A DNA stretch of 12,052 nt from Alphaproteobacteria bacterium (GTDB lineage Bacteria > Pseudomonadota > Alphaproteobacteria > Micavibrionales > UBA2020): the NCBI GenBank assembly GCA_023136145.1, contig JAGLRU010000435.1, positions 1 through 12,052 on the forward strand, given 5' to 3'. This document shows positions 5,144-12,052 of this stretch, one piece after another. The first letter of the stretch is position 1, and the number at the start of each line of letters is the position of its first letter. Both the position numbers and the translations under genes were made by a program. Below the pieces are notes generated by a model. That model had not been told where the DNA came from and ran no database searches. It saw only the letters and a list, made by a program, of their open reading frames with translations.

Positions 5144-7174
5144 ATGAAAAAACTGCTTATAGGTTTACTAATTTTTCTCGCGCTAGACATCGCAATCATA
5201 ATCTTTCTTCCTAAGCTTGTTCCCGTGGAAAAAATCGCAGCGGAAGCAGGGAGACATGTAAAACAACTCACCGGACGCGACATGAGCTTCAACGATGTAA
5301 ATTTCATGTTCTGGCCTGATCTTGGCCTTGAGTTAAAAAACGTAACCCTCAGCAATCCCGCTTGGGCAAAAGAAAAAAATATGCTCTCGCTGGACAATGC
5401 AAATATCGCCCTCGCTTTAATGCCTTTGCTAAAAGGTCGCGTCGAGGTAAAGCAATTTTCTCTTAATGCGCCGGTCATTTATCTCGAAATAGGAGCTAAC
5501 GGAAGGCAAAACTGGGACTTCACAGCAGAAAAAACGTCCGCACCTCTGAAACAAGAAGTAGAGAACAACACCGCTGCCACCGAAGAAACAAAGGGCTTTG
5601 ACTTTGCATTCGACAAGTTCAGAATCAGCAAAGGTCATCTGATCTTCGATGACAAGCAAAAAAAGGTTTCCATCAACGTACTGGATATTGATGTGGAAGC
5701 TTCCCTTCCTGATTTGAAGAATGCCCTACAGATGAAAGGCGCTCTGACCTACAGAAAGAAACGTATCAATATCGCCCTGACACTAGACAAACCAGCGAAT
5801 TTTCTTGAAGGCATGGCATCTACAGGACGCATAAACCTGAAAACGGAGGATGCTTCGGCGAAAGTGGATGGCCTTCTCGCTATGCAAAACATAATGTTGA
5901 AAGGGACAGTCAATGCTACAGTTGTTTCCCTCTCACGACTGCTAGCATGGACTGGCGGTGGCATTGAACAAAAACTGCCGTTTGAGAAAATATCATTCGC
6001 CGGCACGACTGCGCTTACCGGAAATAATCTTATCCTGAAGGACGTTACGCTCGCTCTGGATGAAGTACAGGCCAAAGGCAATCTAAGCGTAAACTTCACT
6101 GGAAAGCCAAATATTTTTGCGCGACTAACGCTAGACAAACTAAATCTTGACCGATTCGCTGGAAATGAAAAAAAGACGAAAGCTGACGGCAAAAAACACA
6201 GTAAACAGAATGACAAATGGGACACAACGCCGCTGGATTTCAGCGGTCTACAAGCAGTGAATGCTGATCTGATGCTGAAAACAGGAGGGTTTTCGCTCAA
6301 GGGCATCAATACAGGATCAAGCGAGTTGACTGTACAACTGCAAAAAGGCAGATTGTATTTCGAGTCATCGGAAGCAACCTTACTTGATGGAAAATTCAGC
6401 TCCGCAATATCCATCAATGCAGCAAAAAAAGTACCAGAAATAGCTTTCGCTTTTAATATGGCAGGCGTGCAGGCAGCTCCAGTGCTTACCACTTTCGCAA
6501 ACTTTAAAAAGTTGAGCGGCCTCACGGATGCCCATGTTTCCGTGACATCTTTCGGCGTAAACCAAAAAGCCATGATTTCAAACCTGAACGGAAAAGGAAA
6601 CGTCGTTTTCAAAAACGGAATGCTGGAGGGCATCGATCTGGATAAAATCGTCAAGTGGCAGAAGAGTCTGACTACGACACCCGAAGCCTCTGCGGTTGAA
6701 ACTACTGCTGGAGAAGGCAAAACAGAATTTGTCGAACTAGGAGGAACCTTTTCCATCAACAACGGAGTTGTAAATAATACTGATCTGAAGATGAAAAGTC
6801 TTTTGCTTCAGGCGACAGGGCAAGGAACCATCGATCTCCCACGAAAATATGTTCAATACCGCGTGGTACCAGTAATGTTAGCATCTTCATCTGTGAAAGA
6901 CGTATCAGGACTATCCGTTCCGGTGGAAATCAAAGGGTCTTTCAGCAATATCAAAATGAAACCTGATTTCGCCAGTGCCATCTCTGACATCGCCAACAAT
7001 CCTGAAGCAGCAAGAAAAACCCTAAAAAACATCAAAAAAGAAGGCAAAGCACTCGGAAAAGGGATCAAGAAAAACCCCGCCAAAGCCTTACAAGGACTGT
7101 TTGGAAGCGGTGGTTTGTTCGGAAAACCACCATCAGTTCCAGAAGCCACGCCTGAACAGCAACCATTACCTTAG
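5144..7174 (+). CDS. AsmA family protein
   Basis: Inner-membrane-anchored periplasmic protein of the AsmA family, members of which are linked to outer-membrane lipid homeostasis and are related to bridge-like lipid transfer proteins. The 676-aa protein starts with a positively charged N-terminus and one hydrophobic segment (about residues 4-24), then the AsmA N-terminal block with LGLELKNVTLSNPAW near 60-80, where strands alternate with the form of a long beta-taco. The C-terminal AsmA region (about 440-620) contains the typical LTDAHVSVTSFG and LNGKGNVVFKNGMLEGIDL segments. The tail is Lys/Gly-rich and ends Pro-rich. The start has a purine-rich RBS (AGAGAGAAAG). The mobile element ends 21 bp upstream and probably changed its transcription. 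Exact substrate is unknown, and other AsmA paralogues may exist in this genome. Confidence 0.92.
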   Translation: MKKLLIGLLIFLALDIAIIIFLPKLVPVEKIAAEAGRHVKQLTGRDMSFNDVNFMFWPDLGLELKNVTLSNPAWAKEKNMLSLDNANIALALMPLLKGRVEVKQFSLNAPVIYLEIGANGRQNWDFTAEKTSAPLKQEVENNTAATEETKGFDFAFDKFRISKGHLIFDDKQKKVSINVLDIDVEASLPDLKNALQMKGALTYRKKRINIALTLDKPANFLEGMASTGRINLKTEDASAKVDGLLAMQNIMLKGTVNATVVSLSRLLAWTGGGIEQKLPFEKISFAGTTALTGNNLILKDVTLALDEVQAKGNLSVNFTGKPNIFARLTLDKLNLDRFAGNEKKTKADGKKHSKQNDKWDTTPLDFSGLQAVNADLMLKTGGFSLKGINTGSSELTVQLQKGRLYFESSEATLLDGKFSSAISINAAKKVPEIAFAFNMAGVQAAPVLTTFANFKKLSGLTDAHVSVTSFGVNQKAMISNLNGKGNVVFKNGMLEGIDLDKIVKWQKSLTTTPEASAVETTAGEGKTEFVELGGTFSINNGVVNNTDLKMKSLLLQATGQGTIDLPRKYVQYRVVPVMLASSSVKDVSGLSVPVEIKGSFSNIKMKPDFASAISDIANNPEAARKTLKNIKKEGKALGKGIKKNPAKALQGLFGSGGLFGKPPSVPEATPEQQPLP

Positions 7175-7222
7175 GATTCTTACTCATGAAAAACAAAATT
7201 TTTCAATACACACTAGCTCGTC

Positions 7223-7323
7223 ACCCCCGCTTTACGCAGGGGTCTAGAAGCGCGTCCGCGCGTCATATTGAGTCTACATGACGGCAGGACTGCCTTTTGA
7301 ATGCCGGAACAAGTCCGGCATGA
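7223..7323 (+). repeat. Dispersed intergenic hairpin repeat, copy 2
   Basis: This copy matches 93-202 in block order and sequence. It contains three local palindromes: CCCC-N-GGGG flanking GCTTTACGC, GGCAG-GA-CTGCC (7273-7284) and the terminal ATGCCGGA-ACAAG-TCCGGCAT (7301-7321). It fills most of the gap between asmA and purB and could terminate asmA transcription, since no classical terminator is seen after the asmA stop. Confidence 0.75.
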
Positions 7324-7376
7324 CAGTGTTTTCTGATATTCCAAATAAATCTTGAACCTAAAGGAGTCTAAATACA

Positions 7377-8678
7377 ATGATCCCACGTTTTTCACGTCCA
7401 GAAATGACAGCAATCTGGGAGCCCGAAAACAGGTTCAAAATCTGGCTGGAAATAGAAATGCTGGTCTGCGAAGCGCAGGCAGAGATCGGCGTGATACCGA
7501 AAGACTCTCCAGCCAAAATCCGCGCCAAAGCCAAGTTCGACATCAAACGCATTAACGAGATTGAAGAGGTAGTCCGTCATGACGTAATCGCCTTCCTAAC
7601 CAGCGTTGGCGAGCACGTTGGAGACGACGAAGCACGACATATCCATCTGGGAATCACATCGTCGGACGTACTAGATACGGGGTTCTCGATGCAACTTAAA
7701 CAAGCTTCCAACCTGATTATCGCCGATCTCGACATACTGCTAAAAACACTCAAAATGCGGATTCTTGAATACAAAGGCACCATCTGCGTAGGGCGGAGTC
7801 ACGGCATTCACGCGGAGCCAACCACGTTCGGTATGAAGCTAGCCGGTCATTACTCCGCATTCGCTCGCGCCAAAGAACGCATGATCCGCGCACGGGATGA
7901 AATTTCCACTTGCGGGATTTCTGGAGCCGTCGGCACGTTCGCCACGATAGACCCAAGGGTCGAAGCCTATGTAGCGGAAAAACTCGAACTCGACATCGAG
8001 CCAGTTTCCACGCAAATCATTCCGCGCGACCGCCATGCCATGTTTTTCGCAACACTGGCGGTGATCGCCGCCTCCATAGAGAACCTTTCAACGGAAATCC
8101 GCCATCTACAACGCACTGAAGTGCGGGAAGCAGAGGAATTCTTCACACCAGGACAAAAAGGCTCCTCTGCAATGCCACACAAACGCAACCCCGTCCTGTC
8201 GGAAAACCTGACTGGGCTAGCACGGCTAATTCGAGCCTCAGCCGTTCCTGCGCTAGAAAACGTGGCGCTCTGGCACGAAAGGGACATCTCGCATTCGTCA
8301 GTGGAAAGAGTCATTGCACCGGATACAACCATCCTTCTCGATTTTGCCCTCAATCGCCTGAACGGAGTCATGGACAAGCTTCTTGTATATCCTAAGCGCA
8401 TGAAGCAAAACCTAGAACATCTACGCGGCCTCGTTTTTTCGCAGCCGGTTCTGCTGGCACTGACGCAGGCAGGTCTCAGCCGGAACTACGCCTATCTACT
8501 GGTGCAGGAACATGCAATGGCTGTCTGGGACAGTGAAAAAGATTTCCTAGCCCTGCTTCTCGAAGACGAGACCGTTAGCGAATACATTTCCGAAGACGAA
8601 CTCAGAAATATTTTCAACTACCGTCACTGCATCGAGCGCACTGCGGATGTGATAGACCGCGTCCTAGAAAACCACTGA
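7377..8678 (+). CDS. purB: Adenylosuccinate lyase
   Basis: Cytoplasmic enzyme acting twice in purine synthesis: it splits SAICAR to AICAR plus fumarate, and adenylosuccinate to AMP plus fumarate. The 433-aa length is usual for bacterial PurB of the shorter class. Visible fumarase/aspartase-superfamily motifs are TSSD (94-97), the active-site SHGIHAEP with His142, and the mobile-loop signature GSSAMPHKRNP (262-272), whose Ser is the catalytic base in the family. The N-terminus IPRFSRPEMTAIWE is typical of PurB and not of argininosuccinate lyase or fumarase. The start is supported by AAAGGAG at 7360-7366, ten bases upstream. The stop overlaps the recO start by one base (TGATG), so the two are co-transcribed and probably coupled. 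Confidence 0.97.
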   Translation: MIPRFSRPEMTAIWEPENRFKIWLEIEMLVCEAQAEIGVIPKDSPAKIRAKAKFDIKRINEIEEVVRHDVIAFLTSVGEHVGDDEARHIHLGITSSDVLDTGFSMQLKQASNLIIADLDILLKTLKMRILEYKGTICVGRSHGIHAEPTTFGMKLAGHYSAFARAKERMIRARDEISTCGISGAVGTFATIDPRVEAYVAEKLELDIEPVSTQIIPRDRHAMFFATLAVIAASIENLSTEIRHLQRTEVREAEEFFTPGQKGSSAMPHKRNPVLSENLTGLARLIRASAVPALENVALWHERDISHSSVERVIAPDTTILLDFALNRLNGVMDKLLVYPKRMKQNLEHLRGLVFSQPVLLALTQAGLSRNYAYLLVQEHAMAVWDSEKDFLALLLEDETVSEYISEDELRNIFNYRHCIERTADVIDRVLENH

Positions 8679-9409
8679 TGCTTGAATGGCAAGACAATGG
8701 CATTATTCTTTCTGTACGCGGTCACGGCGAGACTGGTGGCATAGCGTCAATCCTGACATGTAATCATGGTCGCGCAATGGGCTATGTTTATGGCGCGACC
8801 TCCACAAAAAAACGGGGAGTTCTGGAACCGGGAAATCTGGTGTCAGTACACTGGAAAGCGAAGTCGCACGACCAACTCGGCACGTTCACACTGGAATTGG
8901 AAAAAAGCCTCGCAGCAGAGGTCATGGAAAATCCAATCAAGTTGACGGCGATGCAATCTGCCTGCGCACTTGCCGACAAAACCCTTCCTGAAAGAGAGAA
9001 GCACACCAGCGTTTACGAAGGCACGAAGGCTTTGATGGCATCCTTCGGAACCGACATTTGGACACCTACATACATCTACTGGGAGCTTGGCCTGCTACGC
9101 GAGATCGGCTTCGCCCTCAACTTATCAAAATGCGTGGTGACCAGCACAACTGAAAACCTGATCTACGTCAGCCCAAAATCCGGTTGCGCCGTATCGGGCG
9201 AGGCGGGTGAGATATATAAAGAAAAACTCCTCTCTCTGCCGCCATTTTTGCGCGGTGAAGAAGGCTTTGAGGATGGCGACATCCTCGATGGCCTAAAGCT
9301 AACGGGACATTTTCTGCTCCATCGAGTGTTCTCTCAATCAAATTCCAACCTCCCGGAACCACGCCTAAGACTGGAGGAGAAAATAAAAGATGCTGTTTTT
9401 AGTGGGTAG
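8678..9409 (+). CDS. recO: DNA repair protein RecO
   Basis: RecO works in the RecFOR pathway, helping RecA displace SSB at single-strand gaps, and can anneal complementary strands. The 243-aa protein has the expected N-terminal OB-fold (about residues 1-80: WQDNGIILSVRGHGETGGI, then HGRAMGYVYGATS) and a helical C-terminal domain with the family segment YIYWELGLLREIGFALNLSKC near 128-148. The four-cysteine zinc site of some RecO proteins is not complete, as is common in proteobacteria. It overlaps the purB stop codon by one base, with no separate strong RBS, so translation is probably coupled. The C-terminus is short and ends close to a dispersed repeat. Confidence 0.95.
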   Translation: MLEWQDNGIILSVRGHGETGGIASILTCNHGRAMGYVYGATSTKKRGVLEPGNLVSVHWKAKSHDQLGTFTLELEKSLAAEVMENPIKLTAMQSACALADKTLPEREKHTSVYEGTKALMASFGTDIWTPTYIYWELGLLREIGFALNLSKCVVTSTTENLIYVSPKSGCAVSGEAGEIYKEKLLSLPPFLRGEEGFEDGDILDGLKLTGHFLLHRVFSQSNSNLPEPRLRLEEKIKDAVFSG

Positions 9410-9410
9410 T

Positions 9411-9456
9411 TATAATCATTTCCAAATTTATTGATAGATTTCCCTCTCCCCTTGCG
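9411..9456 (+). repeat. Short dispersed repeat, copy 2, with the inverted 16-bp segment
   Basis: 9411-9438 matches 40-67 at 24 of 28 bases. 9441-9456 (TCCCTCTCCCCTTGCG) is the exact reverse complement of 250-265. The repeat begins two bases after the recO stop. The rest of the 9457-9583 gap shows no gene. Confidence 0.55.
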
Positions 9457-9583
9457 GGACATAAGGCGGATCGCATAGTTGGGGGTGACAGTGTAAGGGG
9501 CGAGATGCGTGGCATACACCATGCAGCCATCGAAATGACAACAGGGTTTTTAAAATCGTATTCAAGGACATCAAATGTAACGA

Positions 9584-9613
9584 TTGACGTGTCAAGACTT
9601 GATAATCTGTAAA
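9584..9613 (+). promoter_or_regulatory. Candidate promoter and overlapping palindromes upstream of the Ior gene
   Basis: TTGACG (9584-9589) and TGTAAA (9608-9613) with an 18-bp spacer could form a sigma-70-type promoter. The same stretch holds two overlapping palindromes: TTGAC-GT-GTCAA (9584-9595) and TCAAG-A-CTTGA (9592-9602). They cover the -35 box and spacer, where a repressor or activator would act. No regulator gene is adjacent. Confidence 0.35.
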
Positions 9614-9683
9614 AAGCCTTTCGGTTGCTTTAGTAGATTGATTTATGCGATTATCCTTAGAGGCTTGGGGGAGTCGCAAGGAC

Positions 9684-12052
9684 ATGCGCTACGAAGTTAC
9701 ACAAGATGACAAGTATGCTGAAAAATCAGGTCGTATTTACCTGAATGGACTACAAGCACTTGTACGTATTCCAATCATTCAGCGGCAACTGGATGCCGGC
9801 TGCAAAATCAAAACAGCAGCTTTTATTTCTGGATACCATAGCGCACCACTCGGCAGATACGATATGACGCTCAAAGCAGCTCAAAAATATCTGGAACAGC
9901 ACGACATCCGATTCGTTCCCGGTGTAAATGAAAAGCTAAGTGCCACCGCCGTTGAAGGCACTCAACAACTAAGCCTCGGCCCCCACCCACAGTACGACGG
10001 AATTATCGGCTTATGGTACGGCAACGGCTCCAACATCCCTATCGGAGCGATGAAGTCCGCCAATGCTGCTGGGACTTCCAGATACGGCGGTGTACTTGCG
10101 TTCGCTGGGGATGACCACACTGGCTACACCGGAGCAATTCCGCATCAATCAGAACATGCCTTTATCCATTGCATGATCCCCCTTCTACATCCGGCTGGAA
10201 TCGAGGACGCGCTGGATCTCGGTCTGCACGGAATCGCGATGTCACGATATTCCGGCTGCTGGACTGGCTTTAAAATCACTGACGACCTTGCAAATGGCTC
10301 CGCCTCAGTATCCACTGACCCATTCAGAATTCAGTTCAGAACACCAACCGATTTCAATATGCCGCCGAACGGCCTTAACATCCGCCGGCACGACCCACTT
10401 AGCACACAAGAAGAGAGACTCGTAAGCCTGAAACTTCCCGCCGCGCGTGCTTATGCCCGCGCTAACAGCCTCGACAAATACATCATCAATCCGGCGCAAA
10501 AACGCCTCGCTATCGTCGCGACCGGAAGGGGCTTCAGCGATACAATGCAAGCACTGGAAGACCTCGGCATCACGAAACAACGCGCCGAGAAAATGGGAAT
10601 CGCCGTTTACAAAGTTGCACTAGTCTGGCCACTTGAGGATCATGGCATACGCAAGCTCGCAGAACAGGTGGAAGAAATACTAGTCATCGAAGAAAAACGC
10701 GGCCTGATCGAAGAACAGATCAAGCGCATCCTCTTCAACATACCCGCAGAAAAACGCCCCCGCGTTATAGGAAAGACCGACGATAAAGGCGCACGCCTGA
10801 TGTCGGAAACAACTGAGCTATCCTCTGCCCGCATCGCTGATGCCTTTATCAGAAGACTAAAGCCAATGATGGATGTCCGTCCCTTTGAGGAACGCATGAC
10901 AGCTATCCGCAGAGGTTTAGAGCTGAAAGGAAAGGCTTCTCCGATCGGGCGGATACCATACACCTGCGCCGGATGTCCTCACAACATTTCAACCACAGTG
11001 CCAGATGGAAGTCGCGCACTGGCTGGCGTCGGCTGCCATTCCATGGCGGCAGGAATGGACAGAAAAACCGCCCCGCCCGCACAGATGGGCTGCGAGGGTG
11101 CTTCGTGGATCGGACAGTCCCCCTTCACTTCCGAAAAACACATATTCGCCAACCTCGGGGACGCATCCTATTTTCACTCCGGGTTGCTGGCCATACGCGC
11201 TGCCATCACGGCTCATATCAACATCACCTACAAAATCCTTTATAACGATGCTGCCGCCCTGACTGGTGGCCAGTCTGTAGATGGGCCGATCAGCATCGGG
11301 CTAATCGCACAACAAGTCTTTGCTGAAGGCGTGAAAACGATTCATATTATCTCCGACGAACCGTGGAAATACGGCATCTCGGAGAATTTCCCTGACGGAA
11401 CGAAGATTCATGACCGCGAAAAACTTGACAAAATTCAACTCAATCTTCGAGAAGTTCCAGGTGTCTCCGTCCTTATCTACGACCAGACCTGCGCCGCCGA
11501 GAATCGCCGCCGCCGCAAACATGGACTAATGCCCGATCCCTCCCGCAGAATCTTTATAAACGAACGCATCTGTGAAGGCTGCGGAGACTGCGGGGAGAAA
11601 TCCAACTGTCTTGCTATCGTGCCTATTGACACAGAATTCGGGCGCAAAAGACAAATCGATCAATTCGTCTGTAACAAGGATTATTCCTGCATAACAACAG
11701 CCTCCTGCCCCGCCTTCGTCAGCGTCATCGGCGGCGGCCCCAAAAAGCCGGGGACTGCCAGTGCCAGCGAAAGCATCGGAGATTTTTTCAACTCTATGCC
11801 TGAACCCACACCGAATGACTTAAGCAAGCCGGAAACTATTTTGCTGACAGGCATCGGCGGTACAGGTGTTGTCACGGTCAGCAATATTTTAGCCATAGCC
11901 GCGCATCTTGAGGACAAAGGCTGCGTGACGACGAATCAAACTGGTTTCGCACAGAAAGGTGGCAGCGTCATAAGCCATATCCGCATCGCTATGACACCCG
12001 CCGAAATCAACGCCGCCCGCATCGGAGTTGCCGGAGCAACGGTCATTATTGG
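9684..12052 (+). CDS. Indolepyruvate ferredoxin oxidoreductase, fused IorA-IorB type, 3' end missing
   Basis: Cytoplasmic enzyme that oxidatively decarboxylates aryl-pyruvates such as indolepyruvate to the aryl-acetyl-CoA, reducing ferredoxin; it uses thiamine diphosphate and iron-sulfur clusters. The frame stays open for 789 codons to the window edge. The N-terminus (GLQALVRIPIIQRQLDAG, then SGYHSAPLGRYD) is the alpha-type 2-oxoacid:acceptor domain. The TPP-binding part shows CAGCPHN, GVGCHSMAAGMD, then GDASYF (Asp493) with Asn521 in the metal-binding pattern. A CEGCGDC cluster motif starts at residue 630, with more Cys after it, and the gamma domain begins with GIGGTG (723-728). Full-length relatives are about 1150 aa, so roughly a third is missing. 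I chose the ATG at 9684, which fits the family N-terminus; its RBS is poor (GGGGGAG ten bases upstream, AAGGA too close). An in-frame ATG at 9645 would add 13 residues. Confidence 0.95.
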   Translation, partial: MRYEVTQDDKYAEKSGRIYLNGLQALVRIPIIQRQLDAGCKIKTAAFISGYHSAPLGRYDMTLKAAQKYLEQHDIRFVPGVNEKLSATAVEGTQQLSLGPHPQYDGIIGLWYGNGSNIPIGAMKSANAAGTSRYGGVLAFAGDDHTGYTGAIPHQSEHAFIHCMIPLLHPAGIEDALDLGLHGIAMSRYSGCWTGFKITDDLANGSASVSTDPFRIQFRTPTDFNMPPNGLNIRRHDPLSTQEERLVSLKLPAARAYARANSLDKYIINPAQKRLAIVATGRGFSDTMQALEDLGITKQRAEKMGIAVYKVALVWPLEDHGIRKLAEQVEEILVIEEKRGLIEEQIKRILFNIPAEKRPRVIGKTDDKGARLMSETTELSSARIADAFIRRLKPMMDVRPFEERMTAIRRGLELKGKASPIGRIPYTCAGCPHNISTTVPDGSRALAGVGCHSMAAGMDRKTAPPAQMGCEGASWIGQSPFTSEKHIFANLGDASYFHSGLLAIRAAITAHINITYKILYNDAAALTGGQSVDGPISIGLIAQQVFAEGVKTIHIISDEPWKYGISENFPDGTKIHDREKLDKIQLNLREVPGVSVLIYDQTCAAENRRRRKHGLMPDPSRRIFINERICEGCGDCGEKSNCLAIVPIDTEFGRKRQIDQFVCNKDYSCITTASCPAFVSVIGGGPKKPGTASASESIGDFFNSMPEPTPNDLSKPETILLTGIGGTGVVTVSNILAIAAHLEDKGCVTTNQTGFAQKGGSVISHIRIAMTPAEINAARIGVAGATVII

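Noticed and set aside
5749..6762. 337-aa open frame on the minus strand inside asmA
   Set aside because: It is antisense to a well-supported AsmA gene, has a Ser/Phe-rich composition typical of antisense reading, and no family motif.
7187..7205. TGAAAAA-N5-TTTTTCA as asmA terminator
   Set aside because: The stem is almost entirely A-T and no T run follows beyond the arm, so it would be too weak. The nearby hairpin repeat is a better candidate.
9645..9683. In-frame ATG at 9645 as Ior start
   Set aside because: There is no RBS before it, and the extra 13 residues do not resemble the family N-terminus, whereas translation from 9684 does.
1..12052. CRISPR arrays, tRNA and rRNA genes
   Set aside because: I saw no regularly spaced direct repeats and no tRNA cloverleaf or rRNA-like sequence on reading; a covariance-model scan was not possible here.

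Overview
The window looks like an alphaproteobacterial chromosome segment of moderate GC. The evidence is protein character: a PleC/DivJ/PdhS-like soluble PAS histidine kinase, a fused indolepyruvate ferredoxin oxidoreductase of the proteobacterial type, an alphaproteobacterial-style RecO, and dispersed hairpin repeats of the 'tgccgga...tccggca' kind common in this class. I cannot name the genus.

Layout, all genes on the + strand. 1-724: non-coding, with a hairpin repeat, short dispersed repeats and the upstream region of a kinase gene. 725-2734: soluble three-PAS sensor histidine kinase. 2872-5122: a complete insertion element with near-perfect 22-bp terminal inverted repeats and a perfect 8-bp target duplication (AAAATTAA). 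It carries an IS1-like DDE transposase and three AT-rich passenger genes: a small Lys/Ala-rich basic protein, a Panacea-domain (SocA-like) protein and a 127-aa putative toxin. 5144-7174: AsmA-family envelope protein. 7175-7376: second copy of the hairpin repeat. 7377-9409: purB and recO, overlapping by one base. 9410-9683: repeats and a palindrome-rich candidate promoter. 9684-12052: indolepyruvate ferredoxin oxidoreductase, open at the right edge.

The most interesting object is the insertion element: a single IS with what looks like a Panacea-type toxin-antitoxin module as internal cargo between its own ends, not a composite transposon. The cargo could act as an addiction module that stabilises the element. 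It inserted 21 bp upstream of the asmA start codon, cutting that gene off from its likely native promoter, so asmA may now depend on read-through from the element. The transposase start lies in a perfect 8-bp-arm palindrome that also contains a TATAAT box, suggesting tight transposase control.

The remaining genes are housekeeping: envelope lipid homeostasis (AsmA), purine synthesis (PurB), recombination repair (RecO) and aromatic 2-oxoacid oxidation (Ior).
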